DNA of 64,000 nt from Clostridium gelidum (lineage in GTDB: Bacteria; Bacillota; Clostridia; Clostridiales; Clostridiaceae). Positions 35,095-43,850 of the stretch are shown piece by piece. Numbering within the stretch: the stretch's first letter is position 1; the number at the start of each line of letters is the position of its first letter. Location of the stretch: NCBI RefSeq assembly GCF_019977655.1, contig NZ_AP024849.1, positions 3,567,001-3,631,000 on the forward strand. Direction: 5' to 3'. Below the pieces are notes generated by a model. That model made no database searches. It had not been told where the DNA came from and saw nothing but the letters and a program-made list of their open reading frames with translations. Made by a program: the position numbers and the translations under genes.

Positions 35095-35153
35095 CAATCA
35101 TGCATTAATTATAGCATATCTTGTAAATTTATCATTATATAATTTATTATTTG
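35095..35153. repeat. Array repeat, copy H (promoter arm only)
   Basis: Matches the first 60 bp of the array repeat, 39 bp before the flavodoxin start, then stops abruptly in unrelated sequence. It marks the right end of the array. A frame over 35109-35327 is not convincing as a gene. Confidence 0.75.
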
Positions 35154-35318
35154 TATGGAAATTTTTGCTACTATCTTGTTAAGTTGACGACATTGCCCGG
35201 CCAAAGCTTTAAAGAGGCTTCGCCTCTTCTTGCTCTCAATTAACGCAGTGCGATTGGGGGATGCTCTTATTATTCTTATTCTGTAGAGGCTTTTACCAAA
35301 AACTTTTGCAAACAAAAA

Positions 35319-35360
35319 AGAGCCCAATGCTTGGTTAAAAATAACCTTACATTGAACTCT
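35319..35360 (-). terminator. Terminator of the GGGtGRT operon
   Basis: AGAGccCAATG...GGTTA/TAACC...CATTGaaCTCT stem, minus-strand tail CTTTTTTGTTTG, 48 bp after the stop. Confidence 0.8.
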
Positions 35361-35407
35361 CTATTCAGAACTTTTTTATTTCGTTCAGAACTTTTTTGTT
35401 AATATTA

Positions 35408-36409
35408 CTATTTATTCATTCCTTGTTGAACAGCAACAGCAACTGCAACAGTAGCTCCTACCATTGGATTGTTACCCATTCCGATAAGACCCATCATTTC
35501 AACATGAGCTGGAACTGATGATGATCCTGCGAATTGTGCATCTGAATGCATTCTTCCCATAGTATCAGTCATACCGTATGAAGCTGGACCTGCTCCCATG
35601 TTATCTGGGTGAAGAGTTCTTCCTGTACCACCACCTGATGCTACTGAGAAGTATTTCTTACCTTCTTGGATACATTCTTTCTTGTATGTTCCTGCAACTG
35701 GATGTTGGAATCTAGTAGGGTTAGTTGAGTTACCAGTGATTGATACGTCAACGCCTTCTTTGTGCATTATTGCAACACCTTCTCTAACATCGTCACAACC
35801 ATAACACTTAACTTTACCTCTAGCTCCTGTTGAGTAAGCTTTTTCTTTAACTACTGTAACTTCACCAGTATAATAGTCAAATTTAGTTTGAACATATGTG
35901 AATCCATTAATTCTTGAGATTATGAATGCAGCATCTTTTCCAAGACCGTTTAATATAACTCTTAATGGTTCTTTTCTTACTTTGTTAGCTTCTTCTGCTA
36001 TTTTAATAGCACCTTCAGCAGCAGCAAAACTTTCATGTCCTGCTAAGAATGCGAAACATTTAGTTTCTTCTCTTAAAAGCATAGCTCCTAAGTTTCCGTG
36101 TCCAAGTCCAACTTTTCTGTCATCAGCAACAGAACCTGGGATACAAAATGCTTGTAATCCTTCTCCGATTGCTTCTGAAGCATCAGCAGCCTTCTTGCAG
36201 CCTTTCTTTATAGCTATAGCAGCTCCTAAAGTATAAGCCCATCCAGCGTTTTCAAATGCAATTGCTTGTGTTTCCTTAACAATTGTGTAAGGATCTATTC
36301 CAAGATCTGCACAAACTGCCTTTGCATCTTCTAGAGTTTCCATTCCGTACTTCTTAAGTACTGGAGTAATTTGATCAATTCTTCTTTCATAACTTTCAAA
36401 CATTACCAT
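35408..36409 (-). CDS. GGGtGRT-family protein
   Basis: 333 residues; carries the namesake string GGGTGRT in VASGGGTGRTLHPDNMGAG and the typical start MFESYERRIDQI. The family is conserved in clostridia and related anaerobes, nearly always beside an IscU-like scaffold gene, but its function is not established. That partner is 26 bp upstream here, so the two form an operon. GGAGG ten bases before the ATG. Confidence 0.93.
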   Translation of the reverse strand: MVMFESYERRIDQITPVLKKYGMETLEDAKAVCADLGIDPYTIVKETQAIAFENAGWAYTLGAAIAIKKGCKKAADASEAIGEGLQAFCIPGSVADDRKVGLGHGNLGAMLLREETKCFAFLAGHESFAAAEGAIKIAEEANKVRKEPLRVILNGLGKDAAFIISRINGFTYVQTKFDYYTGEVTVVKEKAYSTGARGKVKCYGCDDVREGVAIMHKEGVDVSITGNSTNPTRFQHPVAGTYKKECIQEGKKYFSVASGGGTGRTLHPDNMGAGPASYGMTDTMGRMHSDAQFAGSSSVPAHVEMMGLIGMGNNPMVGATVAVAVAVQQGMNK

Positions 36410-36435
36410 AATAAATTTTCCTCCTTTACAAATAA

Positions 36436-37128
36436 TTATTTATGTCTTGGATCCATTAATTCAGCAGCTTCAGCAACTCTTCCGTATTGTCCCTTAGCCT
36501 TTTCTAATGCTTCATTAGCATCCATGCCTTTTCCAATGCTTTCCATCATTTTTCCTAAGTTAACAAACTTATATCCAATGATTTCTTTATCTGCATCTAT
36601 AGCGATGTCTGTAACATAGCCTTCAGCCATTTCTAAGTACCTAGGTCCTTTTGCAAGAGTTCCGTACATAGTACCAACTTGAGATCTTAATCCCTTACCT
36701 AAATCTTCAAGACCTGCTCCGATAGGTAGTCCACCTTCTGAGAATGCAGTTTGAGTTCTTCCATAAACGATTTGTAAGAATAATTCTCTCATAGCTGTGT
36801 TTATAGCATCACAAACTAAATCTGTGTTTAATGCTTCTAATATTGTCTTTCCTGGTAATATTTCTGAAGCCATAGCAGCTGAATGAGTCATTCCTGAACA
36901 TCCAATTGTTTCAACTAACGCCTCTTGGATAATACCTTCTTTAACGTTTAATGTTAATTTACAAGCTCCTTGTTGTGGCGCACACCAACCTATTCCATGA
37001 GTTAAACCTGATATATCAGTAACTTCTTTAGATTGAACCCATTTTCCTTCTTCAGGAATTGGTGCTGATCCGTGATTAGGACCTTTAGCAAGTACACACA
37101 TTTCTTCAACTTCTTTTGAATACATCAT
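36436..37128 (-). CDS. IscU/NifU-like iron-sulfur scaffold-type protein
   Basis: 230 residues. IscU-like core with a Cys in GWCAPQQGACKLTLN and the cluster-ligand-type stretch VETIGCSGMTHSAAMASEI, then LGKGLRSQVGTMYGTLAKGP. First gene of the GGGtGRT operon. It probably binds a metal cluster or hands it to a partner; assembly of general Fe-S proteins is not shown. Strong promoter and a GC-rich 5' hairpin precede it. Confidence 0.85.
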   Translation of the reverse strand: MMYSKEVEEMCVLAKGPNHGSAPIPEEGKWVQSKEVTDISGLTHGIGWCAPQQGACKLTLNVKEGIIQEALVETIGCSGMTHSAAMASEILPGKTILEALNTDLVCDAINTAMRELFLQIVYGRTQTAFSEGGLPIGAGLEDLGKGLRSQVGTMYGTLAKGPRYLEMAEGYVTDIAIDADKEIIGYKFVNLGKMMESIGKGMDANEALEKAKGQYGRVAEAAELMDPRHK

Positions 37129-37198
37129 ATATTTTTGCTCCTCCCTAATTAATAGATAATTACAACTATTAAATCTTATTTCTAAGCTTTTTAATATT

Positions 37199-37244
37199 GT
37201 AGTTGGGCATGAAATAACCCGCTGGGGGCATTTTACCCTACTAC
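37199..37244 (-). promoter_or_regulatory. 5' UTR hairpin of the GGGtGRT operon
   Basis: Minus-strand fold: GUAG/CUAC, GGG/CCC, AAAU/AUUU and CCC/GGG nested around CCAGC, 70-116 nt before the ATG. GC-rich in AT-rich DNA and at or next to the predicted transcript start. Could be a regulatory leader or an mRNA stabiliser. Confidence 0.45.
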
Positions 37245-37245
37245 T

Positions 37246-37274
37246 ATTCTAGCAAATCATTCGACTTGTCACAA
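37246..37274 (-). promoter_or_regulatory. Promoter of the GGGtGRT operon
   Basis: TTGTGA (37269-37274), 17-bp spacer, TAGAAT (37246-37251) with an extended TG. Confidence 0.6.
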
Positions 37275-37544
37275 CCTTTATTTCAAAATTTCTGCTAGAA
37301 ATAAATAAAAATATTTATTTAGGGAACATATTGACGAATATCCTTCTGCATGGTAATTGTTTCTGTAAAATTATTTTCACAACCTAAATTCTAATTCATA
37401 TTCACCTAACATTCACTATAAAACTAGCCTACCTCACTATATAATACAAAATACAATTCCCATCATTAACACATTATTTTTTTACATGTGGCTAAATAAA
37501 AAAGTAGTATTGAAACTATTTCATCATGTATAAAAAAATAAGTA

Positions 37545-37573
37545 TTGAAATATTTTCTTATACATGATAGAAT
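37545..37573 (+). promoter_or_regulatory. Promoter of tRNA-Leu
   Basis: TTGAAA (37545-37550), 17-bp spacer, TAGAAT (37568-37573). The region also forms a long palindrome from 37515 to 37580. The 37275-37514 stretch holds no gene. Confidence 0.6.
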
Positions 37574-37592
37574 AGTTTTTGTTGGTTTACAT

Positions 37593-37678
37593 GCCGCTGT
37601 GATGGAATGGCAGACGTGGTGGACTCAAAATCCTCTGGTAGCGATACCGTGCCGGTTCGAGTCCGGCTAGCGGCACCA
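37593..37678 (+). tRNA. tRNA-Leu (anticodon CAA)
   Basis: 86 nt including encoded CCA. Acceptor GCCGCTG/TAGCGGC, anticodon loop CTCAAAA (CAA), long variable arm typical of tRNA-Leu (CTGGTAGCGATACCG), T arm GCCGG-TTCGAGT-CCGGC. A terminator hairpin follows (37691-37736). Confidence 0.95.
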
Positions 37679-37740
37679 ATTATTTAAAGAAAAGGCTGTA
37701 TTACTTGGTTTAGACACCTTGTAGTACAGCCTTTTTTATT
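37662..37740 (+). repeat. Direct repeat, left copy (tRNA 3' end plus terminator)
   Basis: Last 17 nt of the tRNA and its terminator. The same 78 bp recur at 40227-40304 with few changes. This is the footprint of an element integrated at the tRNA 3' end. Confidence 0.85.
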
Positions 37741-37937
37741 TGTTTCCCACTTCTGCAACAAATGCTGTATTTACCAGCAATTAATCCTCTAAGCCTAGTA
37801 ATAGTGACGTTTATAGCATCTTGTAATATTTTAACTACAAATCCATCTTATCTTAATATTTTCCTTTTGGACATTAAATAACATTGGCTACAATTGCACG
37901 AAATTTATTATTTAATCAATAGCCATAGTTATTTAAA

Positions 37938-38185
37938 TTATAACTGCTTCAATATTATTTTCGTCCATTCTGGCATACTCTTATCTTTCCAAGTTAATTT
38001 TCCACTCTTAATATTTATAAGTTGTATAAATTCATCTGTATTATCATAAATGTTAACTTCATCACATATTTTAATAACATCTTTTTTCAATGTGCATATC
38101 TTTTTTCTATTACATCATCTAGTATTCCATGCCCACCTTTAGATACCCTAAACTTAACTCTTAGAACCCACTCAAAGTATAACTT
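37938..38185 (-). pseudogene. Zeta-toxin-like kinase remnant
   Basis: Two frames read FRVSKGGHGILDDVIEKRYA and then KKDVIKICDEVNIYDNTDEF up to TKIILKQL and stop. The GGHxxxDDVIxKRY motif and DEVxIYDN are typical near the end of zeta-toxin/AAA kinases. The N-terminal P-loop half is missing and a frameshift is present. Confidence 0.55.
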
Positions 38186-38284
38186 CTATAGGTTTGAGAC
38201 ATTTTTACAATCAGTCCATATTGCTCCAATTTACCCCTTTTGTAATCCTAATAATATAATCTTAATTCATATATAATTATTTTA

Positions 38285-39691
38285 TTATTCTTTAATATAC
38301 TTTTGATTTTTGCTATTAGGCTTATCTGGCAAAGTCCTCTTTAACTTGCCATTTTCTAATAGAGGATTTAAGATTTTTTTTCTAAAATAATCACGACTTT
38401 TTATTCCACAAAATTCTTGAATTTCATTTCTAGCTCTTGCCACTCCGCAAAATTCAAGTATTTCTTTTATCGTATCATCTTGACCACTATCTTGACCACT
38501 ATCTTGACCACTATCTTGACCACTAATATGATTTACATTCTTCAAAATTGTTCTAAATTCTGATTGAGTCGATTCAAATTCTGGCATATATTCTTTTGAA
38601 AATCCAACAAGTTTTTTTGTTTCTTCAACTATTCTTGTTAGGCCACTTCCCCTGCGTTCCATAAATCTAAGTCTATTAAATAAATCGGCTATAATAGGAT
38701 TTCTTCTTCTTGATTCAATATTAAATATATCATGTTCTTGAATTGTTGTTCCATCAAACATTCCTCCTGGTGACCATATAGATACTCTGTCATCATACAT
38801 ATCAATATGAACTTCACTTCCCTGAACTAGATAGTCCCTATGAATAATAGCATTTACAACTGCCTCAAACACAGCTCTTTCTGCATAATCTGGCTTTTCT
38901 ATTCTCCCATTACTTGTTTTTCTCCAGCTTTTTTTAGAATTATTTTTTATAAAACTTGTAGCACTATCTAAAAGATAAATCAAACTTCCACTAAACTCTT
39001 TATCATCAATTGCATCATCAAATATTGACCCTTTAGTAATACCATTCCATCTGGTGCAAAATATCCTAGAGTTTCTTATAGGACATTGATCTGAAAATAA
39101 TGCTCCTGCATTAGTAAGCTTTCCTTTTTGATTTACAAGTCCATAGGAAATATAGTCTCTTTTCTCCATTATATCTCCATTTCTTTCTCTATGAGTTGCT
39201 TCCAGCAAAGTAAAACTATACGCTCCAATATCATACTCTGAAATTAGAGAATCATAAGTCCTATTTTGTCCTTTTAATATTAATTCATTTAATATATGTG
39301 GTGGCGCTATTACTGATTGATTTCCAATCCTAATAAAAGCTATCTTATTTCCATCATTAGAATAATAATATGGTGTTGCCATTCCAGAATATACTTTGAC
39401 ACAAAGAACCTCTTTTCTATCTTTTGATTTATAAGGTTTCATAATTATTTCTGGCTGTGGCTCAATTTTTTCCTTAATAAGCTCTGTAATTCTTTCAGAA
39501 GTTTTTTGAATATCTGATAATCCTTTAATTTCTTTATTATCATCTACTCCAAAAATTAATATTCCTCCAATTCCATTAGCAAATGAACTAACACTTTTTA
39601 ACCAGCTTTTAGGCTTCTTTACTTCTAAGTCTGCCTTAAAATCTATCTCTGTAGCTTCTGCTATCAACGTTTCAATATAATTTTCCAGCAC
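38285..39691 (-). CDS. AlbA_2 (Schlafen-type) ATP-binding regulator
   Basis: 468 residues. N-terminal AlbA_2 domain (EATEIDFKADLEVKKPKSW, FANGIGGILIFGVDD), then an HATPase-like region (ERAVFEAVVNAIIHRDYLVQ, RRGSGLTRIVEETKKL), then a GQDS tandem repeat and a C-terminal winged helix (FCGIKSRDYFRKKILNPLLE). Such proteins are often transcription regulators in accessory regions. GTG start with GAGGTG six bases before. Only intact gene of the tRNA-Leu insert. Confidence 0.85.
   Translation of the reverse strand: MLENYIETLIAEATEIDFKADLEVKKPKSWLKSVSSFANGIGGILIFGVDDNKEIKGLSDIQKTSERITELIKEKIEPQPEIIMKPYKSKDRKEVLCVKVYSGMATPYYYSNDGNKIAFIRIGNQSVIAPPHILNELILKGQNRTYDSLISEYDIGAYSFTLLEATHRERNGDIMEKRDYISYGLVNQKGKLTNAGALFSDQCPIRNSRIFCTRWNGITKGSIFDDAIDDKEFSGSLIYLLDSATSFIKNNSKKSWRKTSNGRIEKPDYAERAVFEAVVNAIIHRDYLVQGSEVHIDMYDDRVSIWSPGGMFDGTTIQEHDIFNIESRRRNPIIADLFNRLRFMERRGSGLTRIVEETKKLVGFSKEYMPEFESTQSEFRTILKNVNHISGQDSGQDSGQDSGQDDTIKEILEFCGVARARNEIQEFCGIKSRDYFRKKILNPLLENGKLKRTLPDKPNSKNQKYIKE
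38477..38524. repeat. 12-bp tandem repeat x4 inside the AlbA_2 gene
   Basis: Four identical copies of ATCTTGACCACT, encoding GQDS-type tetrapeptides in the linker before the C-terminal helix domain. Copy number can change without breaking the frame. Confidence 0.9.
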
Positions 39692-39713
39692 CTTGGTCAC
39701 CTCGCTTTACTAT

Positions 39714-39893
39714 GTATATATATTGCAATTAACAATTGCTGTTGATAGCTCAAAAATAAAGTTCATGTTTCCAACATGAAATGTGAACATTCACTTTTAA
39801 ATTCTCACTTTTTTAACATTAATTTTTCTTACAGAATTTCTAAAATTCAGTTATCAACAGGTAACATTTAAATTGCAACATATATAGCATATG
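39714..39893. repeat. Long imperfect palindrome upstream of the AlbA_2 gene
   Basis: TATATATTGCAATT ... AAATTGCAACATATATA outer arms, CTGTTGATA ... TATCAACAG next, and an inner hairpin GTTCATGTTtccAACATGAA. It could be an operator or a replication/transfer signal. The remaining gap to 40226 shows no gene. Confidence 0.5.
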
Positions 39894-40226
39894 AATTTCT
39901 AATTAAGTTTATCATAACTTCGAGATTATAAAAATAGTCATCTTCAAACTTATATATAAATAATATTATATCACATACTATTTACATATAATCCCATATA
40001 ATGTACTATTTTTTTAGTTATTTTTAAATATCATGCATATTATTATTTTTAATTTCATTTTCCAAGTTTTCTTTCAAGCATTGATATCACTTAACTACAA
40101 GCGATAATTTTCCCCTCTACGGCACAAAAAACTACTGAAAATCGAAATTACTTGTACATATACAAAACTGCGTAACCATGGGCTTTTCAAGCATTACTAC
40201 TTATTAGTAAACAAACTCCTTATGAA

Positions 40227-40304
40227 TCCGGCTAGCGGCACCAATTATTTAAAGAAAAGGCTGTATTACTTGGTTTTAATACCTTGTAGTACAGCCTTTT
40301 TATT
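40227..40304 (+). repeat. Direct repeat, right copy (partial tRNA 3' end plus terminator)
   Basis: TCCGGCTAGCGGCACCA plus the terminator, as at 37662-37740. No tRNA 5' part precedes it. Marks the far end of the 2.56-kb insert. Confidence 0.85.
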
Positions 40305-40850
40305 GGATTCGTTAATATTTAATTTTTTTCTTTGTCTAAGCATTTTTCTTTCATTCTCTGTGAGCTGTTCTTTCTTTTGCACTTTATCTAATGCAATAAC
40401 TGTTTTTAATTCTAAATTTGTATTATTTATAAGTAATTTTGTATAATTTTCATCAATTATTTTTCCTATTATTTTAACTGTGACTTTACCTTTATCAGAT
40501 AAATTATAGTTTGGCAATGGGAAATATCTTTGCATTTGAAGTATAAACAGCTTCTTTATTCCACTACCAATTGTATCAATCATATTTAAATTAACCATGG
40601 CATTAGCTAAAAACTGATTTCTATAATATTCCTCTGGTGAATCTCTATCTATTACATTTTCAATACTCCGTGGAATAAAACTTCCTAAATTAGAAAATAT
40701 GAGTTCATCGTCTCTTTCAACAACATTAATTTTTCCACCCAAAATATAATCCTGATGAACTATACAATTATGAAGAACTTCTCTTATAACAAACGGTTCA
40801 TATTGTGATATCTCAGTTGGAAATAATGTTTTTTTGAGATGATTTCAATC
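40266..40850 (-). pseudogene. 5'-truncated AlbA_2/ATP-binding protein
   Basis: Open frame from about 40845, without its start, reading EPFVIREVLHNCIVHQDYIL, IGSGIKKLFILQMQRYFP: the HATPase-like half of an AlbA_2-type protein, distinct in sequence from the gene at 38285. Its last codons (KAVLQGIKTK) lie within the tRNA-derived repeat, so the 3' end was replaced at integration. Confidence 0.65.
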
Positions 40851-40920
40851 TTTAAAGTATAGTTCGGTGGCAACCCCTATTATCTTATTATATAATTTAT
40901 TTATTATTCTCTTAATATCC

Positions 40921-40950
40921 GGGAACCTTTTTGCTCTATAAATCATCTAT
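40921..40950 (+). promoter_or_regulatory. Possible ECF-type promoter
   Basis: GGGAACC (40921-40927), 16 bp, CATCTAT (40944-40950), just before the sigma gene. GGAAC-type -35 boxes are usual for autoregulated ECF sigma factors. Confidence 0.45.
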
Positions 40951-40972
40951 CATATGTACGGAGGTGATAAAC

Positions 40973-41521
40973 TTGGTATTAGAAACTAGTACTACAGTAA
41001 ATTCCAAAATAGAAATTGTTAATTTTAAAACTCTTAGCAAGGATTCTTTTGTAGAGATTATACAGGAGAATAGAGTATCTCTCTATAGGCTTTCAAAAAG
41101 TATATTAAAGAACGAGGCTGATGTTCAGGATGCTATAAGTGAAACAATTATTAAAGCCTATACAAATATATATAAACTAAAACTAATGGATAGCTTTAAA
41201 CCTTGGATTATGAAAATACTTGTAAATGAATGCTACAGCATAATAAAAAAACATAAGAAATTAGAGCTTGTAGATGATTTCGCTGACTATGAAGGAAGCT
41301 ACGAAGATAAGACTGAGGATAATCTTATGTTTTATGTTAATCAATTAGATGAGGAATTTAAGAGTGTAATCATTCTATTTTACTATGATGATATAAGCAT
41401 AAAGAATATCAGTATTATTCTAAATATTTCTGAAGGTACGGTAAAGTCTAGACTAAGTAGAGCTAAAGCAAAGCTTAAGGCTATGATGGAAAATAATTTA
41501 AGGGGTGATAGTTTTGAATAA
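40973..41521 (+). CDS. ECF RNA polymerase sigma factor
   Basis: 182 residues from TTG 40973 (GGAGGTG six bases before). Region 2 (SLYRLSKSILKNEADVQDAI, ETIIKAYTNIYKLK, FKPWIMKILVNECYSIIKKH) and region 4 (LDEEFKSVIILFYYDDISIK, ISEGTVKSRLSRAKAKLKAM). Close to the SigV/SigW-like group. Followed with an 8-bp overlap by its anti-sigma gene, hence co-translated. Confidence 0.93.
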   Translation: MVLETSTTVNSKIEIVNFKTLSKDSFVEIIQENRVSLYRLSKSILKNEADVQDAISETIIKAYTNIYKLKLMDSFKPWIMKILVNECYSIIKKHKKLELVDDFADYEGSYEDKTEDNLMFYVNQLDEEFKSVIILFYYDDISIKNISIILNISEGTVKSRLSRAKAKLKAMMENNLRGDSFE

Positions 41522-42893
41522 ATTAGATGATTTTGATAAGCTGTTGAAGAAAAAGGCTCAAGAAGATGTCTGTTACATACCAGAGAAATTAAATAAAAAC
41601 ATTAATAACATACTTGCTAACTTACCTGAGAATAAAAAATATAAAAGGCCTATAATAAAAATAGCCTTAGTTGCTGCATTGGTAGCTGCCATATCCGGAA
41701 CTACTGTTATGGCAAGCACAAATCCAGCAGTTAAAAATATGGTGAATGGGATTCTATCTTACTTTAACAATAAAAGCGATACAAGGTATATTACTGATAA
41801 AACCAGTTTTGACAAATTTAATAAATCAGTAGGGATTTCAGCTGAGGACAAAGGTATAAAATTAACAGTAGATAATATAGCAACAGATGATAATTTTATT
41901 AATATCTTTTATACTATAGAAAGCCAAAGCTCCATAGATATGTTTCCTAATGACGACGAGGCTAAGATTTTTGACGCTGTTTTATCCACTCCTTTTCTAC
42001 AACTTAAAATCAACGGAAAAGAAGCAGAGCCAGCCAACCATAGCGATGTAGATGCTTATTTTGAGAGTGATAAGGTTTTAAAGGTAATGAGGAGATTTAA
42101 CGTATCTCAAATTGATTTACCTGAGGAGTTTGACCTTGAAATATCTACAGATGAAATATTTAGAACAAAAGGAGAATGGGAAATTAAGGCGAGCGTAGAT
42201 AAATCTGATATTGCTGTTGAAACTAAAACAGTAAAGCCGAATATAAATAAAATTATTAATCTAGGAGACTATAAGCATAATATTACAATAGATAAGGTGT
42301 CTATTTCACCTTTTGGAAATCAAATAGTTATAAGTGAAAAAACTTCGGATGACAATATATTTGACACATTTGCTATTTTTGATGATAATGATACTAATTT
42401 AGATGTATTAAACATAGATATGAGTGGTAATAGTTTTGGTAAAGCAACGAATTCTTTTGAATTCATAAAAGGAACTATCAATATGAAATATATAAGCTTA
42501 GTCCCAATAAAATTTACTGAGTCAGGTAACTCTATTATTGAAAAGGTTGATATACAGAAGCTTCCTATAACTTTTAAAACAAGTAATACTGGCAGCAGGG
42601 TTGTTGATAAGATAGAGTTTGATAAAAACGTAATAAGGATTAAATACCATAATGAAGGGATTCAATTTTATGATCCCGCATTTCTATTCTACGATGTGGA
42701 TGGAAATGAGCTTGACCTTGGTACCTGTGGCGGCGCTACAGCAGTTGATAGACAAACTGGGCAATTTACCGAAACACTAACTTTCGCTAATAAAAATGTG
42801 GATTTTTCAAAAATTACACAAATTGGTACCTTTACTGGAGTAGATCATATGGAGTTGTTTAAAGATCAAGCTATAAAAATTAATTTACAATAA
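41514..42893 (+). CDS. DUF4179 anti-sigma factor, membrane-bound
   Basis: 459 residues. Short cytoplasmic N-terminus (sigma-binding part), one membrane segment about residues 50-68 (IALVAALVAAISGTTVMAS), then a large extracytoplasmic DUF4179 region (GISAEDKGIKLTVDNIATDD). Standard partner of ECF sigma factors in clostridia; releases sigma on envelope signals by a mechanism not visible here. TTG start behind GGGGTGATAGTT. Confidence 0.9.
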   Translation: MNKLDDFDKLLKKKAQEDVCYIPEKLNKNINNILANLPENKKYKRPIIKIALVAALVAAISGTTVMASTNPAVKNMVNGILSYFNNKSDTRYITDKTSFDKFNKSVGISAEDKGIKLTVDNIATDDNFINIFYTIESQSSIDMFPNDDEAKIFDAVLSTPFLQLKINGKEAEPANHSDVDAYFESDKVLKVMRRFNVSQIDLPEEFDLEISTDEIFRTKGEWEIKASVDKSDIAVETKTVKPNINKIINLGDYKHNITIDKVSISPFGNQIVISEKTSDDNIFDTFAIFDDNDTNLDVLNIDMSGNSFGKATNSFEFIKGTINMKYISLVPIKFTESGNSIIEKVDIQKLPITFKTSNTGSRVVDKIEFDKNVIRIKYHNEGIQFYDPAFLFYDVDGNELDLGTCGGATAVDRQTGQFTETLTFANKNVDFSKITQIGTFTGVDHMELFKDQAIKINLQ

Positions 42894-42900
42894 TGTTAAA

Positions 42901-42912
42901 CCCACTACGTAC
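42901..42912 (+). terminator. Left arm of the sigma operon terminator, split by IS
   Basis: CCCACTACGTAC pairs with GTACATAGTGGG at 44597-44608, which is followed by CTTTTTATC. The 1.67-kb IS sits in what would be the loop. Confidence 0.7.
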
Positions 42913-42956
42913 AATGAACTGCACCCTGTCAAGTAGACAGATGAAAAAATAAAAAA

Positions 42957-43850
42957 TTATGAAGCTAAGGTCTGATTTCGATATTCAATTGGAGTCAGAC
43001 CTTTTAAGTTTTTCTGTAACCTTTTTGTATTATAAAATACTATGTACTCATCAATTGATTGTCTCAATTCTTCATATGTATAAAACTTTTGCAAATAATA
43101 CATCTCACATTTGAGAGTTCCCCAAAAACCTTCCATTGGTCCGTTGTCGATACACCTACTGACACGTGACATGCTTTGAGTTGCATTGATTTTATCAAGT
43201 TTAGCCTTAAAAGTTCTATTGGTATACTGAAATCCCCTGTCACTATGAAAAAGTGGCTTTGCGGTCGGATTAGCAATTACTGCTAAGTCAAGTGTATCAA
43301 AAACAAGTTGATTGTTATTTGAGTGACCGACCACATAAGAAATAATGCTTTTATCTGATAAATTAAATATTGCACTGAGGTAAGCCTTTTGACCATTAAG
43401 TAGCTTGAATTCAGTAACATCTGTTAACCATTTTTCATTTGGTTTCGTTGCATAGAATTCTCTATTTAATTTGTTTTCTGCCGTGATTTGTGGAGTACTT
43501 TGCAAATAAGACTTTCTCTTTTTTCTTATAACTGATTTCATGTTAATAGACTTCATTAATCTATAAATTCGTTTATGATTATACTGTTTATTAAGACGTC
43601 GATTTATATTCATTGTTATCCGGCGGTATCCATAGATACCATGTACATCTTCATAAAGTTTAACAATTTCTTTTAGTATTATCGAATTCTCTTTATCTAA
43701 TTCAGTCTCTGAACGGTTAATCCATTTGTAGTAAGATGATCGTGCAATACTAGCTAAATTGCATAAATCAGCTATTGAATAGCCATTTTCATCATGTAAT
43801 TCTTTTATAGAAATATATTTATATTCGTGGAGTATTCTAGTGTTTATCGC
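42957..43850 (-). CDS. IS3-family transposase OrfB
   Basis: The frame is open from about 43850, overlapping OrfA by a few bases, to the stop at 42957; ATG 43613 is internal. HTH_21-type start (YSIADLCNLASIARSSYYKW), HGIYGYRRI, then rve core with WLTDVTEF, FHSDRGFQYT and DNGPMEGFWGTLKCE as the DDE residues. Expressed as OrfAB by -1 frameshifting at GAAAGAAGGCGATAA. Confidence 0.9.
   Translation of the reverse strand, partial: AINTRILHEYKYISIKELHDENGYSIADLCNLASIARSSYYKWINRSETELDKENSIILKEIVKLYEDVHGIYGYRRITMNINRRLNKQYNHKRIYRLMKSINMKSVIRKKRKSYLQSTPQITAENKLNREFYATKPNEKWLTDVTEFKLLNGQKAYLSAIFNLSDKSIISYVVGHSNNNQLVFDTLDLAVIANPTAKPLFHSDRGFQYTNRTFKAKLDKINATQSMSRVSRCIDNGPMEGFWGTLKCEMYYLQKFYTYEELRQSIDEYIVFYNTKRLQKNLKGLTPIEYRNQTLAS

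Noticed and set aside
25960..35153. Classical integron with attC sites
   Set aside because: Repeat ends do not fit RYYYAAC/GTTRRRY, each gene has its own promoter, and no tyrosine integrase is present. Kept as cassette-like only.
35109..35327. 72-codon gene on the minus strand
   Set aside because: Overlaps a truncated repeat arm and a terminator; basic low-quality sequence with no ribosome-binding site.
38477..38524. CRISPR-like repeats
   Set aside because: 12-bp units without spacers, inside a reading frame.
40227..40243. Second tRNA-Leu gene
   Set aside because: Only the last 17 nt are present; it is the duplicated attachment site.
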